Assembly: GCA_019449595.1 (NCBI GenBank)
Contig: JAGRPL010000004.1
Location: 124,001-188,000 of the forward strand
Direction: 5' to 3'
From: Rhodoferax sp.
GTDB lineage: Bacteria; Pseudomonadota; Gammaproteobacteria; Burkholderiales; Burkholderiaceae_C
Length of the DNA stretch: 64,000 nt
Part shown: one piece after another, positions 40,659 through 50,586 of the stretch
Layout of the letters: every line of letters begins with the position of its first letter
How positions within the stretch are numbered: the stretch's first letter is position 1
The notes under the pieces: model-generated
What the model was told of the DNA's origin: nothing
The model's input: only the letters and a program-made list of their open reading frames with translations
Database searches by the model: none
Program-made: the position numbers and the translations under genes

Positions 40659-41072
40659 ATGGCAGGCTTGAAGGCCGGGGCTCCGACCCCGCAGGATCTG
40701 ACGGTGCACAGCCAGTCGCGGGTGCTCGAGATCCGTTTTTCGGACGGCGCGCACTTTCGCATTCCGTTCGAGCTGATGCGCGTGTACTCGCCATCGGCCG
40801 AGGTGCAGGGGCACGGCGCCGGGCAGGAAACCCTGCAGACCGGCAAGCGCGACGTGACGCTGGACGCCCTGGAGCCCGTGGGCAATTACGCGGTGCAGCC
40901 CCATTTTTCCGACGGCCACGCCTCCGGCATCTTCACCTGGGATTACCTGTACTTTCTCGGTTCGCAGCAGGCACAGTTGTGGCAGGATTACGCAGACCGG
41001 CTCAAGGCGGCCGGCGCTGACCGCGATGCGCCCATGGCGCCCAAGGCCGGCCCCGGCTGTTCCAGCCACTGA
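40659..41072 (+). CDS. DUF971 (gamma-butyrobetaine hydroxylase-like N-terminal) protein
   Basis: The 137-residue product contains LTVHSQSRVLEIRFSDGAHF, FELMRVYSPSAEVQGHG and HASGIFTWDYLYFLG, the marks of DUF971. The family is often found beside Fe-S or ubiquinone genes and may bind metal; here the C-terminal GPGCSSH gives a possible extra ligand. It lies 24 bases after the large oxidase and before ubiE. Confidence 0.9.
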   Translation: MAGLKAGAPTPQDLTVHSQSRVLEIRFSDGAHFRIPFELMRVYSPSAEVQGHGAGQETLQTGKRDVTLDALEPVGNYAVQPHFSDGHASGIFTWDYLYFLGSQQAQLWQDYADRLKAAGADRDAPMAPKAGPGCSSH

Positions 41073-41085
41073 GTGGGCGAGTCTT

Positions 41086-41133
41086 GCTATTGTTTTTATA
41101 GCTGTTTGCGCAATATGGATGGGGTTTGCAGCC
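41086..41133 (+). repeat. Interspersed ~50 bp repeat, copy B
   Basis: GCTATTGTTTTTATAGCTG begins the unit, then TTTGCGCAA and the end GGGGTTTGCAGCC. It fills the gap between the DUF971 gene and ubiE, about 24 bases before the ubiE start. Confidence 0.8.
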
Positions 41134-41156
41134 TGTTTTTCCTATAAAATTTGACC

Positions 41157-41888
41157 ATGACAACAACTCACTTTGGTTTCCGTTCGGTCGATGAATCCGA
41201 AAAGGCGCAACACGTGCGGGGCGTTTTCGACTCCGTTGCCCCCAAGTACGACCTGATGAACGACCTCATGTCCATGGGGCTGCACCGCGCCTGGAAGGCC
41301 TACACCGTGCTGGTGGCCAACCTGCACGAGGGTGACCGGGCGCTGGACATTGCCGGTGGCACGGGCGATCTGGCCCTGGCCTTCTCCAAGAAGGTGGGCA
41401 AGAGCGGCCAGGTGGTGCACACCGACATCAACGAGGCCATGCTGCGCACCGGGCGCAACCGCCTGATCGACGCCGGCGTGGTGCTGCCCACCACGGTGTG
41501 CGACGCCGAGAAGCTGCCGTTCCCCGACAACCACTTCAACCTGGTCAGCGTGGCCTTCGGCCTGCGCAACATGACCCACAAGGATGTGGCCCTGGCCGAG
41601 ATGAATCGCGTGCTCAAGCCCGGCGGCAAGCTGCTGGTGCTGGAGTTCTCCAAGGTGGCGGCCCCGCTGGAGAAGGTGTACGACTGGTATTCGTTCAAGG
41701 TGCTGCCCCGCCTGGGCAAGCTGGTGGCGGGCGACGACGCCAGCTACCGCTACCTGGCCGAGTCCATCCGCATGCACCCCGGGCAGCAGGAGCTCAAGGC
41801 CATGATGCACAAAGCCGGATTCGGCCATGTGGACTTTCACAACATGACGGGTGGTGTGGTGGCCTTGCATGTCGGAATCAAATGTTGA
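41157..41888 (+). CDS. ubiE: Ubiquinone/menaquinone methyltransferase UbiE
   Basis: UbiE is the SAM-dependent C-methyltransferase of quinone synthesis. The 243-residue product has the SAM motif [11 protein letters not shown], the family segment [24 protein letters not shown] (shown only in part as a family mark) and [12 protein letters not shown] at the end. ATG 41157 is taken; a TTG two codons earlier has no advantage. It starts a ubiquinone cluster with ubiJ and ubiB downstream. Confidence 0.96.
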   Translation: MTTTHFGFRSVDESEKAQHVRGVFDSVAPKYDLMNDLMSMGLHRAWKAYTVLVANLHEGDRALDIAGGTGDLALAFSKKVGKSGQVVHTDINEAMLRTGRNRLIDAGVVLPTTVCDAEKLPFPDNHFNLVSVAFGLRNMTHKDVALAEMNRVLKPGGKLLVLEFSKVAAPLEKVYDWYSFKVLPRLGKLVAGDDASYRYLAESIRMHPGQQELKAMMHKAGFGHVDFHNMTGGVVALHVGIKC

Positions 41889-41940
41889 GACTTGGAAAAA
41901 CCCCGTCCGGCCCCAGCTGCGGAGTTACTTTGGAGATGTT

Positions 41941-42906
41941 ATGAAAATCTGGACAGTGGTGCTGGCTACCTTCCTGGCGGTGTCAGGGTTCAACGCCGAG
42001 GCCGCGCGCCTGGGCGGTGGCAAGTCGTTTGGCAAGCAGTCGTCCAACGTCACGCGCCGTGAGGCCACGCCGGCCGCGCCGGCGCAGAACGTGACCAACG
42101 CCGCGCCCAAGCCGGCCCCCGCGGCCGCACCGGCCCCGGCTCCCGCGCCCAAGCGCCCCTGGGGTGCCATGCTGGGCGGCCTGGCTGCCGGCCTGGGGCT
42201 GGCCTGGCTGGCCCATTCCCTGGGCATGGGCGAAGGCTTCGGCCAGATCCTGATGTTTGCCGTGCTCGCTCTGGCCGCCGTGGCGGCGGTGCGCTGGTTC
42301 CTGCGCAGCCGTACGCCGCAGCCCGCCGCAGGGCAACCGTTTGCGTTCCAGGGCGCGGGCCATGTGCCCTCGGTCGATGCCAAGCCCTACCGGCCCGAGA
42401 ACGTGGGCAACGACGCCTCCGCGCGGCCCTGGGAGCGGGGTGGCATGGCGTTCGAGCCGGCCAGCCCGGCATCGGGTTCCATGATCGGTTCGGCCCTGTC
42501 CGGCTCGCAGAGCTGGGGCATTCCCGCCGGGTTTGACAGCGAGGGCTTTCTCAAAGCGGCCAAGACCAATTTCGTGACCCTGCAGGCGGCGTGGGACAAG
42601 TCCGACATCCCGGCGCTGCGGGCCATGATGACCGACGCCATGCTGGGCGAGATCCGGTCGCAGCTGGCCGAGCGGGAAACCCACACCGGCGCCAGCCCCA
42701 ACCTCACCGAGGTCGTGATGATCGAGGCCCACCTGCTGGGCATTGAAGAGCTGGACGACGCCTACATGGCCAGCGTGGAGTTCTCCGGCATGATCCGCGA
42801 GGAACCGTCGGCGGGTCCCAGCCCGTTCCGTGAAGTCTGGAACATGACCAAAGCCAAGAGCGGCCCCAGCGGCTGGCTGGTGGCCGGCGTGCAGGCCCTG
42901 CAATAG
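41941..42906 (+). CDS. Tim44-like domain membrane protein
   Basis: The 321-residue protein has a signal-like N-terminus (MKIWTVVLATFLAVSGFNAEA), an Ala/Pro-rich low-complexity linker (about 40-75), two membrane spans (about 79-98 and 103-120) and a C-terminal Tim44-like domain (about 200-318) with GFLKAAKTNFVTLQAAWDK and ASVEFSGMIREE. Tim44-like proteins of bacteria have no settled role. It lies between ubiE and ubiJ and may only share their transcript. Confidence 0.88.
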   Translation: MKIWTVVLATFLAVSGFNAEAARLGGGKSFGKQSSNVTRREATPAAPAQNVTNAAPKPAPAAAPAPAPAPKRPWGAMLGGLAAGLGLAWLAHSLGMGEGFGQILMFAVLALAAVAAVRWFLRSRTPQPAAGQPFAFQGAGHVPSVDAKPYRPENVGNDASARPWERGGMAFEPASPASGSMIGSALSGSQSWGIPAGFDSEGFLKAAKTNFVTLQAAWDKSDIPALRAMMTDAMLGEIRSQLAERETHTGASPNLTEVVMIEAHLLGIEELDDAYMASVEFSGMIREEPSAGPSPFREVWNMTKAKSGPSGWLVAGVQALQ

Positions 42907-42987
42907 GCATGCAATAGGCCGGACATCCACAGGGGCTGACCGCCGCAATGGCGGAACCGGCCCGTATTCGGGGAATAATGGGGGACT

Positions 42988-43548
42988 ATGGCAACACAGT
43001 CCCCTTTTTCCATGCTGGAGGGCCTCCTCCAAAACTTCAATCTACCTCCCGCGCCGCCCGCCTGGGCCGTCGATGAGACGCACCGGCGCATTGTGCTGCT
43101 GCTTAACCATGTGTTGATGCAGGAGCCGCAGGCCATGGAGCGCCTGGTCCGGCAAAAAGGGCGTGTGGTGCTCATGCAGTGGCGCAGCCTGACCTTCACG
43201 GTGCAGGTCACCCCCGCCGGCCTGCTGGACCTGGCCGCTGCCGGTGCGCCGGCCGACCTCAAGCTGGTCATTGCCGAAGAATCGCCCTTGGCCATCGCGC
43301 AGGCCCTGCTGCAGGGCGACAAGCCGGCGGTGCGCATTGAGGGCGACGTGCAGCTGGCAGCCGAGGTGAACTGGCTGGCCGACCATTTGCGCTGGGACAT
43401 CGAGGAAGACCTGGCCCGGGTGCTGGGCGATGCCCCGGCCCATGCGCTGGTGCAGGCGGCACAGACGCTGGCGCAGGCCGTGCAGCAGTTTGTGGGCCGG
43501 CGTACCGGCGGCAGCACCAACGGCAGTGCCAGCGGGTCGGCTGCATGA
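42988..43548 (+). CDS. ubiJ: Ubiquinone biosynthesis accessory factor UbiJ (SCP2 domain)
   Basis: UbiJ binds lipid intermediates for the aerobic ubiquinone enzyme complex. The 186-residue product has an SCP2-like domain with [29 protein letters not shown] and [18 protein letters not shown], followed by a Gly/Ser-rich C-terminal tail. The stop overlaps the ubiB start by 4 bases, supporting the assignment. Confidence 0.9.
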   Translation: MATQSPFSMLEGLLQNFNLPPAPPAWAVDETHRRIVLLLNHVLMQEPQAMERLVRQKGRVVLMQWRSLTFTVQVTPAGLLDLAAAGAPADLKLVIAEESPLAIAQALLQGDKPAVRIEGDVQLAAEVNWLADHLRWDIEEDLARVLGDAPAHALVQAAQTLAQAVQQFVGRRTGGSTNGSASGSAA

Positions 43549-45110
43549 GTCGCCTGTACCGCGGGGTTTTCATTGTCTGGGTGGTCTTCCGCTACGGACT
43601 CGACGAGCTGGTTCTCAGCGGTTTCCAGAAACCCTGGCTGGCGCGCCTGACGCGGGTGCTCACCTTTGGCCGCGCGCTGGACGCGCCACGCGGCCAGCGC
43701 CTGCGCGAGGCGCTGGAGCGCCTGGGCCCCATTTTTGTCAAGTTTGGCCAGGTGCTGTCCACCCGGCGGGACCTGATGCCCGTGGACATTGCCGACGAAC
43801 TGGCGCGCCTGCAGGACCGGGTTCCGCCGTTTCCCTCCGAGGTGGCCGTGGCCACCATCGAGCGCGCCCTGCGCAAGCCCCTGAGCGAGCTGTTTGTGTC
43901 GTTCGAACAGGAGCCGGTGGCCAGCGCCTCCATTGCCCAGGTGCACTTTGCCGTGCTGCGCGACCGCAACAACCGGCTGCGCGAGGTGGCCGTCAAGGTG
44001 CTGCGCCCGGGCATGCTCGCGGCCATCGAGAAAGACCTGAGTCTGATGCGCATGATGGCGGGCTGGGTGGACAGTCTGTCGGCTGATGGCAAGCGCCTGC
44101 GCCCGCGCGAGGTGGTGGCGGAGTTCGACAAGTACCTGCATGACGAGCTGGACCTGGTGCGCGAGGCGTCCAGTGCCGCCCAGCTGCGACGCAACATGGA
44201 AGGCCTGCAGCTGGTGCTGGTGCCGGAGATGCTGTGGGACTACTGCACCACCGATGTGCTGGTGATGGAGCGCATGCACGGCGTGCCCATCAGCCAGGTG
44301 GACCGCCTGCGGGCGGCGGGGGTGGATATTCCCAAACTGGCGCGCGACGGTGTCACCATCTTCTTTACCCAGGTGTTTCGCGACGGGTTTTTCCACGCCG
44401 ACATGCACCCGGGCAATATCCAGGTCAGCCTGGACCCGCAGACGTTTGGCCGCTACATCTCGCTGGATTTCGGCATTGTCGGAACCCTGACCGAGACCGA
44501 CAAGGAATACCTGGCGCAGAATTTTGCGGCCTTCTTCCGGCGCGACTACAAGCGCGTGGCGGAGCTGCACATCGAGTCCGGCTGGGTTCCTCCGGGGACT
44601 CGGGTCGACGAGCTGGAGGCGGCCGTGCGGGCCGTGTGCGAACCGTATTTCGACCGGCCCCTGCGGGAAATCTCCCTGGGCATGGTGCTGATGCGTCTGT
44701 TTCAGGCCTCGCGGCGCTTCCAGGTGGAAATCCAGCCCCAGCTGGTGCTGCTGCAGAAGACACTGCTCAACATCGAGGGCCTGGGGCGCGAGCTCGACCC
44801 CGAACTGGACCTGTGGGCCACGGCCAAGCCCTTCCTCGAAAAATGGATGATGGGCCAGGTGGGGCCGCAAAAGCTGCTCGACCAGCTCAAGGACCAGGCG
44901 CCCCGCTACGCCAAGCTGCTGCCCGAGCTGCCCATGCTGCTGCATGCCTATTTGCGCCGCGGGGGGGCGGATTCCGGGCGGGTCATGGACGAGCTGCTGG
45001 CCGAGCAGCGGCGCACCAACCGCCTGCTGCAGGCGCTGGTGTATGCCGTGATCGGGTTTGCCCTGGGCATGGTCGTCATGCAGTTTGTGGTCCGCGTACG
45101 GCTTTTCTAG
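43545..45110 (+). CDS. ubiB: Ubiquinone biosynthesis ATPase/kinase-like protein UbiB
   Basis: UbiB is an ABC1/ADCK-family protein with ATPase activity that helps deliver membrane-bound quinone precursors. The 521-residue protein shows the KxGQ motif ([13 protein letters not shown]), the Ala/Ser-rich loop [10 protein letters not shown], the invariant [17 protein letters not shown] and the DFG motif in LDFGIVG. One or two membrane spans close the C-terminus ([14 protein letters not shown]). All atypical-kinase residues seem present. Confidence 0.96.
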   Translation: MSRLYRGVFIVWVVFRYGLDELVLSGFQKPWLARLTRVLTFGRALDAPRGQRLREALERLGPIFVKFGQVLSTRRDLMPVDIADELARLQDRVPPFPSEVAVATIERALRKPLSELFVSFEQEPVASASIAQVHFAVLRDRNNRLREVAVKVLRPGMLAAIEKDLSLMRMMAGWVDSLSADGKRLRPREVVAEFDKYLHDELDLVREASSAAQLRRNMEGLQLVLVPEMLWDYCTTDVLVMERMHGVPISQVDRLRAAGVDIPKLARDGVTIFFTQVFRDGFFHADMHPGNIQVSLDPQTFGRYISLDFGIVGTLTETDKEYLAQNFAAFFRRDYKRVAELHIESGWVPPGTRVDELEAAVRAVCEPYFDRPLREISLGMVLMRLFQASRRFQVEIQPQLVLLQKTLLNIEGLGRELDPELDLWATAKPFLEKWMMGQVGPQKLLDQLKDQAPRYAKLLPELPMLLHAYLRRGGADSGRVMDELLAEQRRTNRLLQALVYAVIGFALGMVVMQFVVRVRLF

Positions 45111-45162
45111 TGCGAGCCTTATAATTGAAGGCTTTGCAACTTGAAGTCAGAGCCCCAAAGCC

Positions 45163-45468
45163 ATGCCCATATACGCCTATAAATGCGAGTCCTGCGGGTT
45201 TGCCAAGGACGTATTGCAGAAAATGTCGGATGCTCCGCTGGAGGTGTGTCCTTCGTGCGCCCAGCCCACGTTCAAGAAGCAGGTCACTGCGGCCGGCTTC
45301 CAGCTGAAGGGTTCGGGCTGGTACGCCACCGATTTCAAGGGTGGCGGCAGCGCCCCCGCAACCGGCGTGGCGCCGTCCACCGCGGAGGCTGCCGCCCCCG
45401 CTGCCGAATCCCCGGCACCCAAGGCTGAACCGGCTGCTGCGCCCGCTGCGCCGGCATCGGGCAGCTGA
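45163..45468 (+). CDS. FmdB family zinc-ribbon regulatory protein
   Basis: The 101-residue product starts MPIYAYKCESCGF with zinc ligands C8, C11, C29 and C32, then a conserved FKGSGWYATDFK-like segment (here QLKGSGWYATDFKGG). The last 40 residues are an Ala/Pro tail. FmdB proteins are thought to be regulators, but the role is not established. It is placed between ubiB and the DUF502 gene, before aspS, as commonly found in Betaproteobacteria. Confidence 0.92.
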   Translation: MPIYAYKCESCGFAKDVLQKMSDAPLEVCPSCAQPTFKKQVTAAGFQLKGSGWYATDFKGGGSAPATGVAPSTAEAAAPAAESPAPKAEPAAAPAAPASGS

Positions 45469-45497
45469 CGCCTGCCGCCCAACCGACTGGATTGCCC

Positions 45498-46145
45498 GTG
45501 CCCTTCAAAAAATACATGCTCACCGGCCTGATGGTCTGGCTGCCGCTGGCCATCACCATCTGGGTGCTGCTGTGGCTGGTTGGCATGCTGGATGCGGTGT
45601 TCGGCGGCTTCCTGTCGGCGCTGGCGGCCGTGACGCCGGCCACCCTGGGGCCCGTGCTGGATCGCCTGCACAACATTCCCGGCCTGGGCGTGCTACTCGT
45701 GGTGTCCGTCATGCTGTTCACCGGCGCGCTGGTATCCAACGTGGCGGGGCGGTGGTGGATCAAGCAGTGGGACCGCATCTTTGCCAACATCCCGATCGTC
45801 AAATCCATCTACAACAGCGTCAAGAAGGTGTCGGACACGCTGTTTTCCAGCAACGGCAATGCGTTTCGCACGGCGCTGCTGATCCAGTACCCCCGCCAGG
45901 GCAGCTGGACCATCGCCTTCCAGACCGGTGTGCCAGGCGGCGAGGTGGCGTCCCACCTCGGCCCCGACTACATCAGCGTCTACGTACCCACCACGCCCAA
46001 CCCGACCAGCGGCTTCTTCCTGATGCTGCCCCGGGCCGATGTCGTCGAACTCGACATGAGCGTGGACCAGGCGCTGACCTACGTGATTTCCATGGGCGCG
46101 GTTCCCCCCGCCATGCCGGTGCAAAAATCGGTGCCCCCCAGATAA
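45498..46145 (+). CDS. DUF502 family membrane protein
   Basis: The 215-residue protein has two membrane spans (about 8-30 and 58-80), then the DUF502 core with IPIVKSIYNSVKKVSDTLF, TGVPGGEV and YVPTTPNPTSGFFLMLP. GTG 45498 is preferred over the TTG two codons earlier because GGAT lies just upstream at the right distance. Function is unknown. It comes 50 bases before aspS. Confidence 0.88.
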   Translation: MPFKKYMLTGLMVWLPLAITIWVLLWLVGMLDAVFGGFLSALAAVTPATLGPVLDRLHNIPGLGVLLVVSVMLFTGALVSNVAGRWWIKQWDRIFANIPIVKSIYNSVKKVSDTLFSSNGNAFRTALLIQYPRQGSWTIAFQTGVPGGEVASHLGPDYISVYVPTTPNPTSGFFLMLPRADVVELDMSVDQALTYVISMGAVPPAMPVQKSVPPR

Positions 46146-46195
46146 CCCTTAACCATGTTCCGCTGCCGGTCACGGTGGCGCCCTGAAAGCAAGCT

Positions 46196-48013
46196 ATGGC
46201 CATGCGCTCCCACTATTGCGGTCTGGTGACCGAAGCCCAACTGGGCGAAACCGTTTCCCTGTGCGGCTGGGTGAACCGCCGCCGCGACCACGGTGGCGTG
46301 ATCTTTGTCGACCTGCGCGACCGCGAAGGGTATGTGCAGGTGGTGTGCGACCCCGACCGCGCCGACATGTTCAGCGCCGCCGAAGGCCTGCGCAACGAGT
46401 TCTGCATCCAGGTCAAGGGCCTGGTGCGCGCGCGTCCCGCAGGCACGGTCAACGATAACCTCAAGAGCGGCAAGATCGAGGTGCTGTGCCATGAGCTGAC
46501 GGTGCTCAACCCCTCGGTGACGCCACCGTTCCAGCTCGATGAGGACAACCTGTCGGAAACCACGCGTCTGACGCACCGTGTGCTGGACCTGCGCCGCCCC
46601 TACATGCAGAACAACCTGATGCTGCGCTACCGCGTGTCCATGGAAGTGCGCAAGTTCCTCGACGCCAACGGCTTCGTCGACATCGAAACCCCCATGCTCA
46701 CCAAGAGCACGCCCGAAGGTGCCCGCGACTACCTGGTGCCCAGCCGCGTGCACGACGGCCAGTTTTTCGCGCTGCCGCAAAGCCCCCAGCTGTTCAAGCA
46801 GCTGCTGATGGTGGCCGGCTTTGACCGCTACTACCAGATCACCAAGTGCTTCCGCGACGAAGACCTGCGCGCCGACCGCCAGCCCGAATTCACCCAGATC
46901 GATATCGAGACCTCGTTCCTGGGCGAGGAAGAAATCCGTGCCATGTTCCAGGGCATGATCACCACGGTGTTCAAGAACACCATCAACGTGGACCTGGGCG
47001 AATTCCCGGTCATGACCTACGAGCAGGCCATGCACCTGTACGGCTCCGACAAGCCCGACCTGCGCGTGAACCTGCAGTTCACCGAACTGACCGACGTGAT
47101 GAAGGACGTCGACTTCAAGGTCTTCTCCGGTGCCGCCACCATGAAGAATGGCCGCGTGGTCGCCCTGCGCGTGCCCGGTGGCTCCGCGGAAGGCGGCGGC
47201 ATCAGCCGCGGTGAGATCGACGCCTACACCGAGTTCGTCAAGATCTACGGCGCCAAGGGTCTGGCCTACATCCGCGTCAACGACCTGTCCAAAGGCCGCG
47301 ATGGCCTGCAGAGCCCCATCGTCAAGAACATCCATGACGTCGCATTGGCTGCCGTGCTGGAGCGCTCCGGCGCCCAGAATGGCGACCTGATCTTCTTCGG
47401 CGCGGACAAGGCCAAGGTCGTCAACGACGCCATCGGTGCCCTGCGCATCAAGATCGGCCACAGCGAATTCGGCAAGAAGAACGGCCTGTTCACCGGCGGC
47501 TGGCGCCCCATGTGGGTGGTGGACTTCCCGATGTTCGAGTTCGACGAGGAAGCCCAGCGCTACACCGCGACCCACCACCCCTTCACTGCCCCCAAGGACG
47601 GCCACGAGGACTGGATGGTCACCGCGCCCGAGAAGTGCATCTCCAAGGGCTACGACATGGTGCTCAACGGCTGGGAAATGGGGGGCGGCTCGGTCCGTAT
47701 CCACCGCGCCGACGTACAGCAGAAGGTGTTCGACGCACTCAAGATCAGCCCCGAAGAAGCGCAGCTCAAGTTCGGCTTCCTGCTCGACGCCCTGCAGTAC
47801 GGCGCGCCCCCGCACGGTGGCTTGGCCTTCGGCCTGGACCGCATCGTCACGCTGATGACCGGCGCCGAGTCCATCCGCGACGTGATCGCCTTCCCCAAGA
47901 CACAGCGCGCCCAGTGTCTGCTCACGCAAGCGCCGTCGCCCGTGGACGAGAAGCAGCTGCGCGAGCTGCACATCCGCCTGCGCACCCCCGAGGCTGCCAA
48001 GACCGCCGGCTGA
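46196..48013 (+). CDS. aspS: Aspartyl-tRNA synthetase
   Basis: AspS charges tRNA-Asp, and in bacteria without AsnS also tRNA-Asn. The 605-residue enzyme has the N-terminal OB-fold ([20 protein letters not shown]), class II motif 2 with [18 protein letters not shown], the bacterial GAD insertion (about 300-420) and motif 3 [13 protein letters not shown]. Whether it is discriminating cannot be told here. A terminator follows 20 bases after the stop. Confidence 0.97.
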   Translation: MAMRSHYCGLVTEAQLGETVSLCGWVNRRRDHGGVIFVDLRDREGYVQVVCDPDRADMFSAAEGLRNEFCIQVKGLVRARPAGTVNDNLKSGKIEVLCHELTVLNPSVTPPFQLDEDNLSETTRLTHRVLDLRRPYMQNNLMLRYRVSMEVRKFLDANGFVDIETPMLTKSTPEGARDYLVPSRVHDGQFFALPQSPQLFKQLLMVAGFDRYYQITKCFRDEDLRADRQPEFTQIDIETSFLGEEEIRAMFQGMITTVFKNTINVDLGEFPVMTYEQAMHLYGSDKPDLRVNLQFTELTDVMKDVDFKVFSGAATMKNGRVVALRVPGGSAEGGGISRGEIDAYTEFVKIYGAKGLAYIRVNDLSKGRDGLQSPIVKNIHDVALAAVLERSGAQNGDLIFFGADKAKVVNDAIGALRIKIGHSEFGKKNGLFTGGWRPMWVVDFPMFEFDEEAQRYTATHHPFTAPKDGHEDWMVTAPEKCISKGYDMVLNGWEMGGGSVRIHRADVQQKVFDALKISPEEAQLKFGFLLDALQYGAPPHGGLAFGLDRIVTLMTGAESIRDVIAFPKTQRAQCLLTQAPSPVDEKQLRELHIRLRTPEAAKTAG

Positions 48014-48032
48014 ACGGGTCTGGTGCACAATG

Positions 48033-48060
48033 AAAGGGCGCTCGGGTAGCGCCCTTTTTT
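48033..48060 (+). terminator. Terminator of the aspS transcript
   Basis: The arms AAAGGGCGCT (48033-48042) and AGCGCCCTTT (48048-48057) pair perfectly around CGGGT and run into six T residues ending at 48060. The nudB ATG begins on the next base, so the T tract doubles as nudB 5' sequence and nudB needs another start or read-through. Confidence 0.9.
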
Positions 48061-48555
48061 ATGTCCACACCCTACAAGATTCCCCAATCCGTGCTGGTGG
48101 TCATCCACACCCCGGCGCTGGAGGTGTTGCTGATCCGCCGAACCGAGGGCGTGGGGGACGCCGCGTTCTGGCAGTCGGTCACCGGCAGCAAGGACGCCCT
48201 GGACGAGACGTGGGCGCAGACGGCGGTGCGGGAGGTGGCCGAGGAAACCGGCATCGATTGCGGCCCCGCCAGCCGTCCGGACGTGGTGCTGCAGGACTGG
48301 CATCTGGAAAATGTGTACGCGATCTACCCGCGCTGGCGGCACCGCTACGCCCCCGGGGTGACGCACAATACCGAACGCCTGTTCGGGCTGCAGGTGCCAG
48401 CGGGAACCCCCGTTACCCTGAACCCGCGTGAGCACACCCATTACCGCTGGCTGCCTTACCGGGAGGCGGCCGAACAGTGTTTTTCGCCGTCCAATGCCGA
48501 GGCCATACTGCAGCTGGCGCGGTTTGCGGCGGCGGTGCCATTGGAAAGGACGTGA
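48061..48555 (+). CDS. nudB: Dihydroneopterin triphosphate diphosphatase NudB
   Basis: NudB removes pyrophosphate from dihydroneopterin triphosphate, the product of FolE, in folate synthesis. The 164-residue product has the Nudix segment GSKDALDETWAQTAVREVAEE with GI; the spacing from Gly to the first Glu is one residue longer than the standard box. Context FWQSVTGS and HYRWLPYREA fits the NudB subgroup. folE lies about 2 kb further on, after two intervening genes. Confidence 0.9.
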   Translation: MSTPYKIPQSVLVVIHTPALEVLLIRRTEGVGDAAFWQSVTGSKDALDETWAQTAVREVAEETGIDCGPASRPDVVLQDWHLENVYAIYPRWRHRYAPGVTHNTERLFGLQVPAGTPVTLNPREHTHYRWLPYREAAEQCFSPSNAEAILQLARFAAAVPLERT

Positions 48556-48559
48556 CAGC

Positions 48560-49303
48560 ATGACACTCTTGCGCGTAGCGACCTACAACATCCACAAGGG
48601 TGTGCAGGGCATCGGGCCGCGGCGGCGGCTGGAGATCCACAACCTGGGCCACGCCATCGAGCAGCTGGACGCCGACATCGTGTGCCTGCAGGAAGTGCGC
48701 AAGGTGCACCGCCGCGAAGCCGAGTACTTCACCCACTGGCCCGAGATGCCCCAGGCCGATTTCCTGGCACCGGAGGGTTATGAGGCTGTGTACCGCACCA
48801 ACGCCCATACCCGGCACGGCGAGCACGGCAATGCCATGCTGTCACGCTGGCCGGTGGTTGCGCACCAGCACGAAGACATGTCGGACCACCGGTTCGAGCA
48901 ACGGGGCCTGCTGCACGCGGAAGTCCTGGTGGAAGGACGCACCGTGCATGTGGTGGTGGTGCACCTGGGCCTGATCAAGGCCAGCCGGGTGCGCCAGCTG
49001 GCGCAGCTGCAGCGGTTTGTCGCGCGCGAAATACCCGCCGATGCCCCCATCGTCGTGGCTGGCGACTTCAACGACTGGGGCTCGCTGGTGCAGAACGCAC
49101 TGGGGGCTGCCGGGCTGGTGACCTGCGGGCAGCAGCGCGTTGGCACTTTCCCTTCGCGCCTGCCGGTGGTGCAGCTGGACCATGTGTATGCGCGCGGGCT
49201 CATTCCCCGGGGCCTGCAGGTGCCGCGGGGGCGCATCTGGGGCCGCATGTCGGACCACCTGCCCCTGATTGCGGAGTTTGAGTTGCCGCAGGGTGCCTCT
49301 TGA
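48560..49303 (+). CDS. Endonuclease/exonuclease/phosphatase family protein
   Basis: The 247-residue product has the EEP-fold residues in order: ATYNIHKG (metal Asn), CLQEVRK (metal Glu), VVHLGL, VVAGDFNDW (Asp and Asn) and the final SDHLPLIAEF (Asp-His). These enzymes cleave phosphodiester or phosphomonoester bonds; the substrate here is unknown. Its stop overlaps the cardiolipin synthase gene start. This pairing is common (YbhP-ClsB in enterobacteria). Confidence 0.88.
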   Translation: MTLLRVATYNIHKGVQGIGPRRRLEIHNLGHAIEQLDADIVCLQEVRKVHRREAEYFTHWPEMPQADFLAPEGYEAVYRTNAHTRHGEHGNAMLSRWPVVAHQHEDMSDHRFEQRGLLHAEVLVEGRTVHVVVVHLGLIKASRVRQLAQLQRFVAREIPADAPIVVAGDFNDWGSLVQNALGAAGLVTCGQQRVGTFPSRLPVVQLDHVYARGLIPRGLQVPRGRIWGRMSDHLPLIAEFELPQGAS

Positions 49304-50508
49304 CGGTTCCGGTGTTCAGCCCCGGGCACCAGCTGCGGCTCCTGCAGGGCGGGGTTGCGTGCTTTGCGGCCATGGTGGAGGCCATTGACCGCAGCGTGCA
49401 GGAGGTCCGGCTGGAGACCTACATCTTCAGCTTTGACGCCTCCGGCGAGCGGGTGGCCGCCGCGCTGGTGCGCGCCGCGCGGCGGGGCGTGCCCGTGTAC
49501 TTGGTGATGGATGGCATCGGAACCCCGACGGTGCCGGCGGACTGGGTGCACCGCTTTACCGAGGCGGGAGTGCGCTGGCACCTCTTTTCCCCGCTGGGGC
49601 GCTGGGGGCTGCTGATCCCGGGGCGCTGGCGGCGCCTGCACCGCAAGCTCTGTGTGGTGGATGGGCGTGTCGCCTTTTGTGGCGGCATCAACATCCTGGA
49701 CGACTATTACGAACCGGACCACACGGCGCTGGACGCGCCCCGTTTTGATTTTTCGGTGCGGGTGGAGGGGCCGCTGGTGGTCGATGCCCACCGCGCCATG
49801 GCCCAGTTCTGGGAGCGGCTGCAGATCACCCGGCAGCTGGAGCGCTGGGACTTCGAGGAGGCCCGCCAGTCTCTGCAGAAGGCCTTCACGCCGCAGCCTG
49901 CCGGCCCGCTCAGGGTGCCGGGCGCCGGCACCGGTGCCAGCGCCGCGCTGGTGCTGCGGGACAACGTGCGCAACCGCAGCCGCATTGAGCAGGTCTACCG
50001 CAAGGCCATTGCAGAGGCTCGCCAGGAGGTGCTGATTGCCAACGCGTACTTTGTGCCGGGCGGCAAGCTGCGCCGGGCACTGGTGCATGCGGCTGGACGG
50101 GGGGTGCGCGTGCGCCTGCTGTTGCAGGGGCGGTATGAGAACTTCATGCAGTACCACGCCGCCCGACCGGTGTACGGCAAGCTGCTGGCCGCCGGCATCG
50201 AAATCCACGAGTACGCCGCGAGCTTCCTGCACGCCAAGGTGGCGGTGATCGACGAACAATGGGCCACCGTGGGTTCCAGCAACCTGGACCCCTTGAGCCT
50301 GCTGCTGGCACGGGAGGCCAATGTGGTGGTCGAGGATGGGGCGTTTGTCCAGGAGCTGCGCACCTGCCTGACCACCGCCATGGACACCCAGGCTGTGCGG
50401 TTGGATGCCCAGGTGTTTGCCAACCGGCCATGGCGCCAGCGTTTCCTGGACCGGCTGGCGTTCTGGCTGATGCGGCTGATGCTGTTTCTGACGGGTAGCC
50501 GCTATTGA
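49300..50508 (+). CDS. clsB: Cardiolipin synthase ClsB (phospholipase D family)
   Basis: ClsB makes cardiolipin by phosphatidyl transfer. The 402-residue product has two HKD motifs: H114-K116-D121 in HRKLCVVDGRVAFCGG, and HAKVAVIDEQWATVGSSN near residue 302. ETYIFSFDASG and DDYYEPDH are further family marks. TTG 49300 overlaps the preceding stop; GTG 49312 is an alternative. The last codons and stop (CGC TAT TGA) fall inside a copy of the interspersed repeat. Confidence 0.92.
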   Translation: MTVPVFSPGHQLRLLQGGVACFAAMVEAIDRSVQEVRLETYIFSFDASGERVAAALVRAARRGVPVYLVMDGIGTPTVPADWVHRFTEAGVRWHLFSPLGRWGLLIPGRWRRLHRKLCVVDGRVAFCGGINILDDYYEPDHTALDAPRFDFSVRVEGPLVVDAHRAMAQFWERLQITRQLERWDFEEARQSLQKAFTPQPAGPLRVPGAGTGASAALVLRDNVRNRSRIEQVYRKAIAEARQEVLIANAYFVPGGKLRRALVHAAGRGVRVRLLLQGRYENFMQYHAARPVYGKLLAAGIEIHEYAASFLHAKVAVIDEQWATVGSSNLDPLSLLLAREANVVVEDGAFVQELRTCLTTAMDTQAVRLDAQVFANRPWRQRFLDRLAFWLMRLMLFLTGSRY

Positions 50509-50549
50509 TTTGATAGCTGTCTGCGCAAAAGGCGCGGGGGCTCGCGGCC
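50501..50549 (+). repeat. Interspersed ~50 bp repeat, copy C, overlapping the clsB stop
   Basis: GCTATTGATTTGATAGCTG begins the unit, then TCTGCGCAA and the end GGGGGCTCGCGGCC. Its first bases supply the final Tyr codon and the TGA stop of clsB. Confidence 0.8.
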
Positions 50550-50586
50550 AAAAACCTTATTGTTTAAAGGCTGGTAGTATGCTGGC

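Noticed and set aside
36294..41069. Long open frames of 879 and 675 codons on the minus strand opposite the DUF3683 oxidase
   Set aside because: They are antisense to a clearly recognisable protein, have His/Ala/Gly-rich composition typical of reversed GC-rich codons, and show no domain.
41086..41156. Sigma-70 promoter before ubiE using TTGCAG and TATAAA
   Set aside because: The spacing is only about 11 bases, too short; the AT-rich stretch partly belongs to the interspersed repeat.
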